Source of the DNA: Myxococcales bacterium
GTDB taxonomy: Bacteria > Myxococcota_A > Polyangia > Nannocystales > Nannocystaceae
Assembly (NCBI GenBank): GCA_020633315.1
Contig: JACKDV010000008.1
Location: 1-64,000 of the forward strand
Reading direction: 5' to 3'
Length of the DNA stretch: 64,000 nt
Shown: positions 1 to 10,876 of the stretch, in pieces
Layout: each line of letters opens with the position of its first letter
Numbering within the stretch: the stretch's first letter is position 1
The notes under the pieces: model-generated
Database searches by the model: none
The model's input: the letters and a program-made list of their open reading frames with translations, nothing else
What the model was told of the DNA's origin: nothing
Translations under genes and position numbers: made by a program

Positions 1-2
1 TG

Positions 3-8
3 TATGCT
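3..8 (+). promoter_or_regulatory. -10-like TATGCT, predicted leaderless start
   Basis: TATGCT ends 8 nt before the ATG at 17, with no Shine-Dalgarno sequence in between. Same geometry as ten other genes in the window, so transcription probably begins at or next to the start codon. The -35 region lies outside the window. Confidence 0.4.
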
Positions 9-16
9 CCGCGGCC

Positions 17-2236
17 ATGCGCTCGAAACGATCGTTGTGCGCAGGCGTGAGCCTGTCGCTGGCGTCCTTGCTCACCCTCTCCACGCTGCCTGGCTGCGGC
101 AAGCTCGAGGAGCTGACCGGAGGCAAGGAAGAGGAAGCCAAGACCGAGGAGGCCAAGTCCGACGGTGGTGGCGAGGAGGCCAAGGCCGACGGCGGCGAGG
201 AGGCCAAGGCCGACGGTGGCCAGCCCGAGCAGGTGGCCGATGCCACCCCCGCCCCGGTCGAGCCGATCCCGGTCGAGCCCATGCTCAACGGTCTGGACCT
301 GATGCTCAAGCTCGTGCCCGACGGGGCCGAGTTCGTCATCGCCCGCGATGCCACGGTGGTGGCCGACTACGTCGACGAGGCCACCCGCTTCCTCGACGGC
401 CCCCTGGCCACGCTGGAGACCGGCCCCTTCGCAGGCGAGCGCGAGCTGCGAGACGGCAAGGACGCCTTCGACGAGCTCAAGGGCAAGACCGACAAGATCA
501 AGGGGGCGCTCGACACCTCGGGCATCGACCTGGCCCAGGGCGCGGCCATGATCAAGGCTCAGGGCGGCGGCGAGCTCATCGTCTACCACGCGGCCGATCC
601 CGCCGCGCTGCCCAACCTGGGCAAGACGGTCGGCGAGTCCGAGCTGGCCGAGCTCAAGTGCAAGGCGATCGAGGGCGTGGAGGGCTTCAACGTCTGCGCC
701 GACAGCCAGGGCATGGTGGACGGCTACGCGCCCTCCTCCGATCCGGCCGCGCTGCGCAGCGCGCTGAGCGAGAACCTCCCCGGGGTGTTGCTCGACGACG
801 CCAACCTCCTGGCCCACGTGGAGGAGGGCGAGTCCGACGAGACCTGGATGGCGATCTCCACCATCCCCGGGCAGTTCCACATCGCGGTCAACCAGCCCAA
901 CGACACCGAGATCATGGAGGTGATGAAGGGCATGGAGCCCGGCCCCGCCAACACCCTCGCGTCGGCCCAGCCGGGCGCCGGCTTCGTGTGGGCCCGCATG
1001 AGCAAGGCGCTCATGGACGACGCGATGACGGGAGCCAAGGGCACGCCGGTGGAGGCCGTGTCGGGCTCGTTCACCGGCGAGTTCGTGCTCGCGGGCTCGG
1101 TCGATCCGGGCGGCATCATCCTGCAGGCGGGCACCACCGACACCGCCGGCGTGGAGGGGCTGCTGGCCATGGGCTTCGACATGGCCAAGGACCAGGTGCC
1201 CAAGGCGATCCCCGAGCTGCCCGGCGCCACGCTGGCCTTCGAGAAGCTGCCCATCACCGGCGGGGGCAAGACCGCCCAGGCCCTGCACATCGGCGTGAGC
1301 GGGCTGAGCGAGGCGGAGGTGCTGCGCAGCTACACCGGCCTCAACCTCGACGCCTGGATCTTCGCGGCCAACGACGCGGTGACCTTGGCGGTCGGCCCCA
1401 ACGCCGAGAGCGTGGGCCGGCTGCTCGACGTGGGCGCGGGCGGGCCCGCCCAGGCCACCCTCGACAGCCTCCCCACCGCGCTCGCCGACGGCCTCGGCCG
1501 CAACGAGGTGGGGATGATCGTCCACATGCCCATGGACTTCCTCCACGGCGCCCAGATGCACAGCCTGGTGAAGGCGGCGCTCAAGGAGGTGCCCGAGGCC
1601 CAGCCCGAGCAGCTGCTGGCGCTCACCTCCCTCCTCGCGCCGTTCTCCAGCGCCACGATGTGGATCTCCAAGCCCGGCGAGCGGCCGGTGGTGCACATCG
1701 CGGTGCAGTCGATCGGCAACCGGGCCACCGACGAGGGGCGTGCGGCCCTCGATGCCGCGCACACCGTGGCCGACGGTGGCGATCCGGCCGTGGCCTTCAC
1801 CAGCCTGGCCACCGCCTATGCGGCCTCGCCGATGGCGTGGGCCTACAAGACCCGCGCGGGCACCGAGGGCCCGGGCTACATGGTGGGCAGCGGCGTGGGA
1901 GCGGCGCTGGCCGTGGCCGCGGTGGCGGTGCCCATCGCCCTGGGCAAGAGCAACGCGGCGCTGGCCGACGACCTGGGGGTCAAGCCCGAGGATCCGCCGG
2001 AGCCCGAGGTCAAGCCGACCTCCGCGCCCAAGCGGCCGGTGACCGAGCCCAAGCCCAAGAAGGATCCGAAGACCACTCTCGATCCGAAGACCGAGGATCC
2101 GAAGACCGAGGATCCCAAGCAGCCGATCGTCGAGCCCAAGCCGCTGCCGCCCGTGCCCACCAAGGACCCGGAGGACCCGGAGAAGCGGCCCGGGCGTAGG
2201 ATCGGCGGTCGCACCGGCAAGGGCGACGCCGGCTGA
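17..2236 (+). CDS. Large lipoprotein with C-terminal hydrophobic segment and Lys/Pro-rich tail
   Basis: 739-residue protein of unknown function. A signal peptide ends in a lipobox L-P-G-C27, so the mature protein should be lipid-anchored. Residues about 28-80 are a low-complexity Glu/Ala/Lys/Gly linker. The body (about 90-610) is a soluble domain I cannot assign; it has few cysteines and reads as a regular alpha/beta protein. A second hydrophobic Gly/Ala/Val segment (about 622-643) is followed by a charged tail of Asp-Pro-Lys-Thr-Glu repeats (about 670-720) ending in basic residues. The tail could bind peptidoglycan or nucleic acid, but this is only suggested by composition. A strong inverted repeat follows the stop. 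An overlapping +1 frame is open almost throughout but is a GC-bias shadow. Confidence 0.8.
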   Translation: MRSKRSLCAGVSLSLASLLTLSTLPGCGKLEELTGGKEEEAKTEEAKSDGGGEEAKADGGEEAKADGGQPEQVADATPAPVEPIPVEPMLNGLDLMLKLVPDGAEFVIARDATVVADYVDEATRFLDGPLATLETGPFAGERELRDGKDAFDELKGKTDKIKGALDTSGIDLAQGAAMIKAQGGGELIVYHAADPAALPNLGKTVGESELAELKCKAIEGVEGFNVCADSQGMVDGYAPSSDPAALRSALSENLPGVLLDDANLLAHVEEGESDETWMAISTIPGQFHIAVNQPNDTEIMEVMKGMEPGPANTLASAQPGAGFVWARMSKALMDDAMTGAKGTPVEAVSGSFTGEFVLAGSVDPGGIILQAGTTDTAGVEGLLAMGFDMAKDQVPKAIPELPGATLAFEKLPITGGGKTAQALHIGVSGLSEAEVLRSYTGLNLDAWIFAANDAVTLAVGPNAESVGRLLDVGAGGPAQATLDSLPTALADGLGRNEVGMIVHMPMDFLHGAQMHSLVKAALKEVPEAQPEQLLALTSLLAPFSSATMWISKPGERPVVHIAVQSIGNRATDEGRAALDAAHTVADGGDPAVAFTSLATAYAASPMAWAYKTRAGTEGPGYMVGSGVGAALAVAAVAVPIALGKSNAALADDLGVKPEDPPEPEVKPTSAPKRPVTEPKPKKDPKTTLDPKTEDPKTEDPKQPIVEPKPLPPVPTKDPEDPEKRPGRRIGGRTGKGDAG

Positions 2237-2263
2237 TTCGAGCTCGCCGCTTCGCGGCCCGAG

Positions 2264-2300
2264 GCGACGCGCCGCACGACCGAGGTCGGTGGCGCGTCGC
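2264..2300 (+). terminator. Hairpin after the first lipoprotein gene
   Basis: Perfect 10-bp inverted repeat, GCGACGCGCC (2264-2273) and GGCGCGTCGC (2291-2300), with a smaller dyad in the loop, followed by TTCTCGTGTT. The T run is weak, so termination is likely but not certain. Confidence 0.5.
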
Positions 2301-2382
2301 TTCTCGTGTTCGAAGGCGGATCTTGCGCGAATGCTGACGGCGCCATCCCCTGCCGCTCATGAGATCACACAACCGGTACCCC

Positions 2383-2406
2383 GACTCTCACGTGAATGTG
2401 AGATTC
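2383..2406. promoter_or_regulatory. Inverted repeat, candidate operator of the isc operon
   Basis: GACTCTCAC (2383-2391) and GTGAGATTC (2398-2406) form a 9-bp dyad with one mismatch around a 6-nt spacer. A third copy of the half-site, GTGAGACTC, lies at 2538-2546. The MerR-family product of the next gene is the obvious candidate ligand, but a dyad this far upstream is not the usual position for MerR activators. Confidence 0.4.
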
Positions 2407-2568
2407 TTGGGCCCTGGCCCCAGGTAGGGCCTGGATCCTCCGGTTTCGCGGGTTGAGGCCCTTCTGAACGACCATTGACACCCTTGGGGGGTCCGGCCAA
2501 ACTCGCGGGGCCCTCGTTGGGTTGACGTAACGTAAGTGTGAGACTCTGACCTGCGACAATCACGCACG

Positions 2569-3165
2569 ATGTCCAGCTCCCTGACCAGCTCCAGCCGCCG
2601 CATGAAGATCGGCGAGCTCGCCCGCAAGACCGGCAAGTCGGTGCGGGCGCTGCGTCACTACGAGGAGCTGGGCCTGCTGCGAGCCGCCCGCTCGGAGGGC
2701 AACTTCCGGCTCTACGGTCCCGACGAGCTCGCGCGGGTCTACTGGATCTCCAAGCTGCAGGACATGGGCTTCTCGCTCACCCAGGTGCAGGGGCTCATCG
2801 ACACGGTGGAGTCCTCGGGCAGCGCCCCCGAGGCCATGCAGAGCCTGCGGGAGATGTTCCGCAGCCGCCTGCACAAGACCCGCACGCAGGTCGAGCGCCT
2901 GCTCCAGCTCGAGCGCGACCTCGCCGAGAGCCTCGCCTACCTCGAGGGCTGTCGGGTGTGCACCACCGAGCACGATCTCGACGGCTGTGCCTCGTGCGAC
3001 TCCCCGGCCCACGCGGACACCCGAGCCCCCTCGCTGGTGGCGGGGGTCCACCTCCCCACGGCGCCCGCGGCCGCGAGCTCGCTGGTGCGCCTGCGCTCCT
3101 CTGCGGAGCCGGCTCCCACGGCCGTGGACGGCTCCGCCTCGAATCCCGAACCAAGCGAATGCTGA
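2569..3165 (+). CDS. MerR-family regulator with C-terminal four-cysteine motif (isc operon)
   Basis: 198 residues. The N-terminal winged-helix domain has the MerR signature [20 protein letters not shown] followed by E-E-L-G-L-L and an R-Y-like segment. A long dimerisation helix (about 85-130) leads to C-x2-C-x8-C-x2-C (about 126-141). The last 55 residues are Ala/Pro/Ser-rich and probably disordered. The stop overlaps the iscS start (TGATG), so translation is coupled. Placed first in an iscSUA-hscBA-fdx operon it takes the position of IscR, which is an Rrf2-family protein and not related. SoxR also carries an Fe-S cluster on C-terminal cysteines but with other spacing (C-x2-C-x-C-x5-C). I infer that the cysteines bind Fe-S or zinc and report cluster status. 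The start could also be Met12 (2602). Confidence 0.85.
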   Translation: MSSSLTSSSRRMKIGELARKTGKSVRALRHYEELGLLRAARSEGNFRLYGPDELARVYWISKLQDMGFSLTQVQGLIDTVESSGSAPEAMQSLREMFRSRLHKTRTQVERLLQLERDLAESLAYLEGCRVCTTEHDLDGCASCDSPAHADTRAPSLVAGVHLPTAPAAASSLVRLRSSAEPAPTAVDGSASNPEPSEC

Positions 3166-4385
3166 TGACGGTCAAGACTCCCATCTATCTCGACTACGCG
3201 GCGACCTGCCCGGTCGACCCGCGAGTGGTCGACGCGATGCTCCCGTACTTCAACCAGACCTACGGCAACGCGGCCAGCCGCACTCACGCCTTCGGCTGGG
3301 CCGCCGAGGAGGCGGTGGAGAACGCCCGCGAGGAGATCGCCAAGACCCTCGGCGCCGACTCCAAGGAGATCTCGTTCACCAGCGGCGCCACCGAGTCCGA
3401 CAACCTCGCGATCAAGGGCGTCGCCGAGTACCTGCACGAGAAGGGCAAGCACATCATCACCCTGGTGACCGAGCACAAGGCCGTGCTCGACTCCTGCAAG
3501 CACCTCGAGCGCCAGGGCTACGACGTCACCTACCTGTTGGTGGGTCCCGACGGGCTCATCACCGCCGAGCAGGTGGACGCGGCCATCACCGACCAGACCG
3601 TGCTCGTCTCGGTGATGATGGCCAACAACGAGACCGGCGTGATCCAGCCCATCGCCGAGATCGGCAAGGTCTGCCACCGGCGCAAGGTGCTGTTCCACAC
3701 CGACGCGGTGCAGGCCTTCGGCAAGATCCCCATCGACGTGCAGGAGATGGGCATCGACCTGATGAGCCTCAGCGCCCACAAGATCTACGGGCCCAAGGGC
3801 GTGGGAGCGCTCTACGTGCGGCGCCGCAAGCCGCGGGTGCGGATCGCCCCGCAGATCCACGGCGGTGGCCACGAGCGGGGCAACCGCTCGGGCACCCTCA
3901 ACGTGCCGGGCATCGTGGGCTTCGGCGAGGCGGCTCGCATCGCCCGCGAGGGCATGGCCGAGGAGTCGCAGCGCATCGCCGGCCTTCGCAACCGCCTGCG
4001 CGATCGCCTGCGCGAGGAGGTGCCGCATGCGATCCTCAACGGCTCCGAGCAGCACGTGCTGCCCGGCCACCTCAACATGAGCTTCGCCTACATCGAGGGC
4101 GAGTCGCTGCTGATGGCGCTCAAGGACGTGGCGCTGTCGTCGGGCTCGGCCTGCACCTCGGCCAGCCTCGAGCCCAGCTACGTGCTGCGGGCGATGGGCC
4201 TCGACGACGAGCTCGCCCACTCGAGCCTGCGCATCACCATCGGCCGCTTCACCACCGTCGAGGAGATCGACTACGTGGTGGATCTGATCAAGAAGCACGT
4301 GGGACGCCTGCGCGAGATGTCTCCCTTGTGGGAGATGGTGCAGGAAGGCATCGACCTCAACTCGATCCAGTGGACCGCGCACTAG
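3165..4385 (+). CDS. iscS: Cysteine desulfurase IscS
   Basis: 406 residues, the length of the family. A PLP-dependent enzyme that removes sulfur from cysteine and hands it to IscU. Visible are the N-terminal [14 protein letters not shown], the PLP lysine in S-A-H-K206-I-Y-G-P-K-G (same residue number as in E. coli IscS) and the active-site cysteine about C330 in SSGSACTS on the mobile loop, which marks the group I (IscS/NifS) type rather than SufS. I chose ATG 3165 because it overlaps the regulator stop and gives the standard N terminus; ATG 3159 in the same frame is an alternative. It is followed 40 bp later by iscU with its own ribosome site. Confidence 0.95.
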   Translation: MTVKTPIYLDYAATCPVDPRVVDAMLPYFNQTYGNAASRTHAFGWAAEEAVENAREEIAKTLGADSKEISFTSGATESDNLAIKGVAEYLHEKGKHIITLVTEHKAVLDSCKHLERQGYDVTYLLVGPDGLITAEQVDAAITDQTVLVSVMMANNETGVIQPIAEIGKVCHRRKVLFHTDAVQAFGKIPIDVQEMGIDLMSLSAHKIYGPKGVGALYVRRRKPRVRIAPQIHGGGHERGNRSGTLNVPGIVGFGEAARIAREGMAEESQRIAGLRNRLRDRLREEVPHAILNGSEQHVLPGHLNMSFAYIEGESLLMALKDVALSSGSACTSASLEPSYVLRAMGLDDELAHSSLRITIGRFTTVEEIDYVVDLIKKHVGRLREMSPLWEMVQEGIDLNSIQWTAH

Positions 4386-4425
4386 CGACTACCCCCACGA
4401 TCAACCGGAACCAGGAGGAACGAAG

Positions 4426-4818
4426 ATGGCGTACAGCGACAAGGTCATCGATCACTACGAGAACCCGCGCAACGTGGGCTCGCTCGACAAGAACGACGAG
4501 GACGTCGGCACCGGCATCGTGGGCGCGCCCGCCTGCGGCGACGTGATGAAGCTGCAGATCAAGGTCAGCGACGGGGTGATCACCGACGCCAAGTTCAAGA
4601 CCTACGGCTGCGGCTCCGCGATCGCCTCGTCCAGCCTCGTGACCGAGTGGGTCAAGGGCATGAAGGTCGAGGACGCGATGGAGATCAAGAACAGCCAGAT
4701 CGCCGAGGAGCTCTCGCTGCCCCCGGTGAAGATCCACTGCTCGGTGCTGGCCGAGGACGCGATCAAGGCGGCCATCGCCGACTACCAGAAGAAGACCGGC
4801 CAGGGCGGCGACGCCTGA
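4426..4818 (+). CDS. iscU: Fe-S cluster scaffold IscU
   Basis: 130 residues, full length. The scaffold on which [2Fe-2S] clusters are built. The three ligand cysteines are C37 (in APACGD, with the conserved D39), C62 (in TYGCGSAI) and C105 (in VKIHCS). The HscA-recognition motif LPPVK is intact at 98-102, fitting the hscA and hscB genes of the same operon. A strong GGAGG sits about 9 nt before the ATG. Confidence 0.97.
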   Translation: MAYSDKVIDHYENPRNVGSLDKNDEDVGTGIVGAPACGDVMKLQIKVSDGVITDAKFKTYGCGSAIASSSLVTEWVKGMKVEDAMEIKNSQIAEELSLPPVKIHCSVLAEDAIKAAIADYQKKTGQGGDA

Positions 4819-4835
4819 GCCACCGCGGAGGGCGC

Positions 4836-5234
4836 ATGTTGTCCGAGATCACCAATGGCCCCGAGGCCGACGCGCCTCCCCCGAGCCCCTCCGACGAGAC
4901 GCCGGCGCTGCGGGTGACCGAGCGCGCCGCCAAGGTGATGCGCAAGCAGCTCGAGAAGCGCGGCACCCCCGGTAGCGCGATCCGCTTCGGGATCCGCGGC
5001 GGAGGCTGCACCGGCTACTCCTACATGTTCCAGTTCGAGGACGGCGAGCCTCGGCGCAAGGACACGGTCATCGAGGCGGCCCACGGGGTCCGCGTGTACC
5101 TCGATCCCAAGAGCCTGGTGCTGGTGCGGGGCACCCAGATCGACTTCGAGACCGGGATCCGCGGGCATGGCTTCCGCTTCGACAACCCCAACGTCGACAG
5201 CTCGTGTGGCTGTGGTGAGTCCGTCTCCTTCTGA
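4836..5234 (+). CDS. iscA: A-type iron-sulfur carrier IscA
   Basis: 132 residues: a 25-residue Pro-rich N-terminal extension followed by a HesB-like domain. The three conserved cysteines are C58 (GGGCTGY) and C124/C126 in the C-terminal SSCGCGESV. Carries or transfers Fe-S clusters to client proteins. It starts 17 bp after iscU, with GGAGG upstream of ATG, and its end overlaps the start of hscB. Confidence 0.95.
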   Translation: MLSEITNGPEADAPPPSPSDETPALRVTERAAKVMRKQLEKRGTPGSAIRFGIRGGGCTGYSYMFQFEDGEPRRKDTVIEAAHGVRVYLDPKSLVLVRGTQIDFETGIRGHGFRFDNPNVDSSCGCGESVSF

Positions 5235-5759
5235 GCCTGCGGCCCCGGACCACTTCGCGGCCCTGGGCCAGCCGCGGCGCTACGAGCTCGACCGCAACGG
5301 GCTCGAGAGCGCGTACCTGGAGCGGGCCCGGCTGCTCCACCCCGACCGCTTCACGGGGGCGCCCGCGGGGGAGCGACGCCGAGCCCTCGAGGCGAGCGCC
5401 GCCCTCAACGAGGGCTACCGGGTGCTCCGCGATCCCGTGCGGCGGGCCGAGTACCTGTGCAAGCTGAGCGGGATCGACGTGGACTCGAGCGAGCCCCAGG
5501 GGGGCGCGCCGACGATGAGCCAGGAGTTCCTGGTGGAGATGATCGAGCGACGCGAGGCGGTGGACGAGGCCCGCGAGGCCGGTGTCTCCGCGCTCGACCA
5601 GCTGCGGGCCGAGGTGGAGGACGAGGCCGAGACGGTCCTCGACGACGCCATCGCGGCCCTGGCCGCCGCGGAGGTCCGCCGCGCCGCCGAGGCGCTGGTG
5701 AAGCGTCGCTACCTGCAGCGCCTGCTCGACGAGATCGACGAGGCGAGCACCGAGAGCCC

Positions 5760-5763
<4 letters not shown>
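5215..5763 (+). CDS. hscB: Co-chaperone HscB (J-domain protein)
   Basis: About 182 residues. The J domain carries the H42-P43-D44 motif (RLLHPDRF) that stimulates the ATPase of HscA; the C-terminal helical part (from PMSQEFL, about 98) is the HscB oligomerisation domain that holds IscU. GTG 5215 is chosen as start because it gives the normal short lead into the J domain; GTG 5206 and 5212 are in frame too. The gene overlaps the end of iscA by about 20 bp and its stop overlaps the hscA start (ATGA). Confidence 0.9.
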
Positions 5764-7745
<1,982 letters not shown>

Positions 7746-7759
7746 GACTTCGGAACACC

Positions 7760-8137
7760 ATGGCCACCATCACCTTCATCGATCCCGAGGGCGCCCGCCA
7801 GCAGGTGGAGGCCGAGCCCGGCAAGACCCTGCTGGAGATCGCCGAGGAGCACGAGGTGAAGCTCGGCTCCGCCTGCGGGGGCGTGTGCGCCTGCTCGTCG
7901 TGCCACTGCTACATCCGCGAGGGGCTCGACAGCCTCGAGGAGATGGAGGAGAGCGAGGAGGACCGCCTCGACATGGGCTTCGACGTGCGCCCCTACAGCC
8001 GCCTGGGCTGCCAGGTGAAGGTGCCCGGCGACCCCGAGGACCTGGTGGTGGAGATCTCCGAGGAATCGATCGCCACCTGGTACAACGAGCATCCCGAGCA
8101 TCGCCACGAGCAGCACAAGAAGGGCGTGCCGGCGTAG
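7760..8137 (+). CDS. fdx: ISC-type [2Fe-2S] ferredoxin
   Basis: 125 residues, 14 bp after hscA. Electron donor for cluster assembly. Cluster ligands are C39, C45, C48 (in SACGGVCACSSCHC) and C84 (in RLGCQV), the adrenodoxin/ISC spacing; C43 and C50 are extra cysteines often found in this group. The His-rich tail after residue 108 is longer than in E. coli Fdx. Completes the iscSUA-hscBA-fdx operon; no iscX follows. Confidence 0.95.
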   Translation: MATITFIDPEGARQQVEAEPGKTLLEIAEEHEVKLGSACGGVCACSSCHCYIREGLDSLEEMEESEEDRLDMGFDVRPYSRLGCQVKVPGDPEDLVVEISEESIATWYNEHPEHRHEQHKKGVPA

Positions 8138-8153
8138 CGGCTGGTGTGTCACG

Positions 8154-9134
8154 ATGGCCTCGATGGCCGCGCGCCGCCACTGCTGGATCCTCGTCGGGCT
8201 GGCGAGCGGCTGCGCCCGGCCGGAGCTGGCCGAGCTCGACCAGCGCCTGGCCGCGGTGGAGGTCCGGGCCGAGCAGCAGCAGGCCGAGCGCGAGTCGGCC
8301 ACACGCGAGCTGAGCGAGCAGCTCGAGGCGCTCGAGCGCCGGATCGCCGCCATCGAGGAGCACGCGCTGCGGAGCCGAGAGCTCAACGACGGGCTGGGGC
8401 GGGCCCTCGACGAGCTGGTGGGTGAGATCCAGCGCCTGCGCAAGCTCCACGGGGATGTGGGGCCGGGTCGCTTCCGCAAGGGTGAGAAGGCGCCGGTGGG
8501 GCTGAGCGCGCTCGAGATCCGGCAGCACGCCACCGCGCAGGGCGATCCGCATATGGGCGCGTTCACGCTGCACGAGGCGCTGGCCGGCGACCCGGCGCTG
8601 GCCGACCGCAGCCGCGGAAAGCTGGTGGCCACCTTCCGCACCAACCACGGCGATTTCGACTGCACCCTGCACGAGGACGACGCGCCGGCGACGGTGGCCA
8701 ACTTCGTGGGCCTGGCCCGCGGGACCCGCTCGTGGCTCGAGGCATCCTCCGGCCGCTGGGTGGAGCGACCGCTCTACGACGGGACGATCTTCCACCGGGT
8801 GATCGACCGCTTCATGATCCAGGGCGGCGATCCCGAGGGCACCGGCCGCGGCGACATCGGCTACGTGATCGCCGACGAGCTCGTCGAGGGGCTCGAGCAC
8901 CGCCCCGGCGCGCTGTCGATGGCCAACCGCGGCTCCAACACCGCCAGCAGCCAGTTCTTCATCATGGTCTCCCACTCGCCGCACCTGGACGGCAAGCACT
9001 CGATCTTCGGGCAGTGTGACGCGAAGGTGCCCGAGGCGATCGCCACGGTGCCGGTGGATCACCGTGCCGGTGATCGCCCGATCGATCCGGTGGTGATCGA
9101 TCAGGTGTTGATCTCGCGCAAGAAGTCGCGCTGA
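8154..9134 (+). CDS. Lipoprotein cyclophilin-type peptidyl-prolyl isomerase
   Basis: 326 residues. The N terminus is a short signal with lipobox L-A-S-G-C20. Residues about 22-100 form a charged coiled coil, followed by a linker and a cyclophilin domain (about 165-320) with FHRVIDRFMIQGGDP and GSNTASSQFFI, the segments carrying the catalytic Arg and Gln. Expected to speed prolyl isomerisation of periplasmic or envelope proteins. The coiled coil probably mediates oligomerisation or sets the distance from the membrane. It lies 16 bp after fdx and may be read through from the isc operon, although the function is not related. Met4 (8163) is an alternative start. Confidence 0.88.
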   Translation: MASMAARRHCWILVGLASGCARPELAELDQRLAAVEVRAEQQQAERESATRELSEQLEALERRIAAIEEHALRSRELNDGLGRALDELVGEIQRLRKLHGDVGPGRFRKGEKAPVGLSALEIRQHATAQGDPHMGAFTLHEALAGDPALADRSRGKLVATFRTNHGDFDCTLHEDDAPATVANFVGLARGTRSWLEASSGRWVERPLYDGTIFHRVIDRFMIQGGDPEGTGRGDIGYVIADELVEGLEHRPGALSMANRGSNTASSQFFIMVSHSPHLDGKHSIFGQCDAKVPEAIATVPVDHRAGDRPIDPVVIDQVLISRKKSR

Positions 9135-9259
9135 GCTCCGTGGTCGTGCCCACCACCAGGTGGGGAAGAGTGCTCGCGCGTGCGACCGCTTCGGGGCGAG
9201 GGGGCGCGCGGGGGCTCGATCTGGGTGATGATCTGCTCGTGAGCCTCGAGACTAGTTCC

Positions 9260-10870
9260 GTGCCTTCGCTTCGCTTCGTCGCCACCTCGCTCTGCGCCGG
9301 CCTGCTGCTGACGGCCTGCCCCGGTCCCGCCGGGGAGGACTCCGACGGCGGCACGGGGACCGAGACCACCGGTCCGGGCGACGGCTCGAGCACCACCGGG
9401 AACCCGATGACGAGCGCGACCGACTCGACGGGGTCCGCCGACGACAGCGGGTCCAGCGGCCCCGAGCCGGGTACCGACAGCGGCAGCGAGACCGGGCCCA
9501 TCTGCGAGCCCGGCACCGCGAATTGCGTGTGCGTCGACGGGGCCTGCGACGGCGACCTCCTGTGCGTGGGCGACGTGTGCACCGAGCCCGGGGGCTGCGG
9601 CGACGGGGTGGTCGACGAGGGCCAGGAGTGCGACGACGGCAACCCCGACGACGGAGACGGCTGCGAGAGCGACTGCACCTTCACCCCGGGGGCGGCGGCC
9701 GTCGACGCGGGCTCGGTCCACACCTGCGCGCTGCTGCATCGCGGCGCGGTGCGCTGCTGGGGCGACGGCACCAACGGCCGCCTCGGCTACGGCAACACCG
9801 ATCACATCGGCGACGACGAGCTGCCGTCTGCGGCCGGCGACGTGGACGTCGGCGGGACGGCGGTCCAGATCGCGCTGGGCTCCAACTTCAGCTGTGCGCT
9901 CCTCGACGACGGGGACCTGCGCTGCTGGGGCGCCAACTCCCTGGGGCAGCTCGGGCTCGGGCACACCGGTCCGGTGGGCGACAACCTGCTGCCCGGCGCG
10001 TTCCCGCCGGTCGACATCGACGGCCCCGCGCTCCAGATCGCGGCGGGGCTCGATCATGCCTGTGCGCTGCGCGACACCGGCGAGGTCTACTGCTGGGGCA
10101 ACAACAACGCGGGGCAGCTCGGCTACGGCAACGTGACCGACATCGGGGACGACGAGGATCCGGCGGTGGCCGGGCCGGTCTCCCTGGGCGCCCCGGCCAC
10201 GGCGGTGGTGGCGGGGGGCTCGTTCAGCTGCGCCTTGCTCGACACCGGCGAGCTGCGCTGCTGGGGCGAGGGCGTGAGCGGTCGCCTGGGCTCGGGGAGC
10301 ACCGCCGACATCGGAGACGACGAGCTGCCCGACAGCGTGCCCGCGGTCGATCTGGACGGGGCCACCATCGTGGAGCTAAGCGCCGGCGATGCCCACGTCT
10401 GCGTGCGCACCGACGCGGACGAGGCGATCTGCTGGGGCGAGGCCAACTTCGGTCGCCTGGGCTACGGCAACACCAGCGACGTGGGGGACGACGAGCCGCC
10501 GACCAGCATGGGCCCGGTCTCGCTGGCAGGCCCGGCGAGCGCGCTGGGGCTGGGCGAGACCCACAGCTGCGCGGTGGTGGGGGGAGGCGAGCTGCGCTGC
10601 TGGGGCGAGGCCACCAACGGCCGCATCGGCAACGGCAACGCGAGCCTCGACGTGGGGGACGACGAGCTGCCCTCCGACGTGCCGATCGTGGCGGTGGGGG
10701 CCCAGGTCCGCAGCGTCGCCGGGGGCGGGGCGCACACCTGCGCGGTCACCATGGCCAGCGAGGTGAGGTGCTGGGGTCGCTCCAACCGCGGGCAGCTCGG
10801 CTACGGCGACACCACCACCATCGGGGACGACGAGCTGCCCGACACGGTGGGCGCGGTGCAGATCGAGTAG
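9260..10870 (+). CDS. Seven-bladed RCC1-type propeller lipoprotein with DUF4215-like module
   Basis: 536 residues from GTG 9260, which places a lipobox (L-L-T-A-C20) after a proper signal peptide; longer readings upstream have no signal. A Ser/Thr/Asp/Gly linker (21-105) is followed by a cysteine-rich module with CDDGNPDDGDGC (about 113-139), typical of myxobacterial surface proteins. Then come seven RCC1-like repeats of about 55 residues, each with C-A-(L/V) and C-W-G around a short hairpin and most with G-D-D-E-L-P. Seven repeats make one closed propeller; two cysteines per blade suggest a disulfide in each. Probably a surface recognition protein. Convergent with the next gene, 6 bp apart. 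Confidence 0.85.
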   Translation: MPSLRFVATSLCAGLLLTACPGPAGEDSDGGTGTETTGPGDGSSTTGNPMTSATDSTGSADDSGSSGPEPGTDSGSETGPICEPGTANCVCVDGACDGDLLCVGDVCTEPGGCGDGVVDEGQECDDGNPDDGDGCESDCTFTPGAAAVDAGSVHTCALLHRGAVRCWGDGTNGRLGYGNTDHIGDDELPSAAGDVDVGGTAVQIALGSNFSCALLDDGDLRCWGANSLGQLGLGHTGPVGDNLLPGAFPPVDIDGPALQIAAGLDHACALRDTGEVYCWGNNNAGQLGYGNVTDIGDDEDPAVAGPVSLGAPATAVVAGGSFSCALLDTGELRCWGEGVSGRLGSGSTADIGDDELPDSVPAVDLDGATIVELSAGDAHVCVRTDADEAICWGEANFGRLGYGNTSDVGDDEPPTSMGPVSLAGPASALGLGETHSCAVVGGGELRCWGEATNGRIGNGNASLDVGDDELPSDVPIVAVGAQVRSVAGGGAHTCAVTMASEVRCWGRSNRGQLGYGDTTTIGDDELPDTVGAVQIE

Positions 10871-10876
10871 CCCGGC

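Larger units (their letters stand above)
2237..2568. other. 332-bp intergenic region upstream of the isc operon
   Basis: No gene supported here. It holds a terminator-like hairpin just after the first gene and, further on, a 9-bp inverted repeat (2383-2391 and 2398-2406, one mismatch) whose half-site GTGAGAnTC recurs at 2538-2546 directly before the MerR-type gene. A palindromic ACGTAACGT lies at 2525-2533 and overlaps TTGACG (2522-2527). GC is clearly lower than in the flanking genes, as expected for a control region. Confidence 0.6.

Noticed and set aside
4..2199. 731-codon frame overlapping the first lipoprotein gene
   Set aside because: Extremely rich in Arg/Gly/Ala with no signal peptide; the alternative frame has a lipobox and normal composition.
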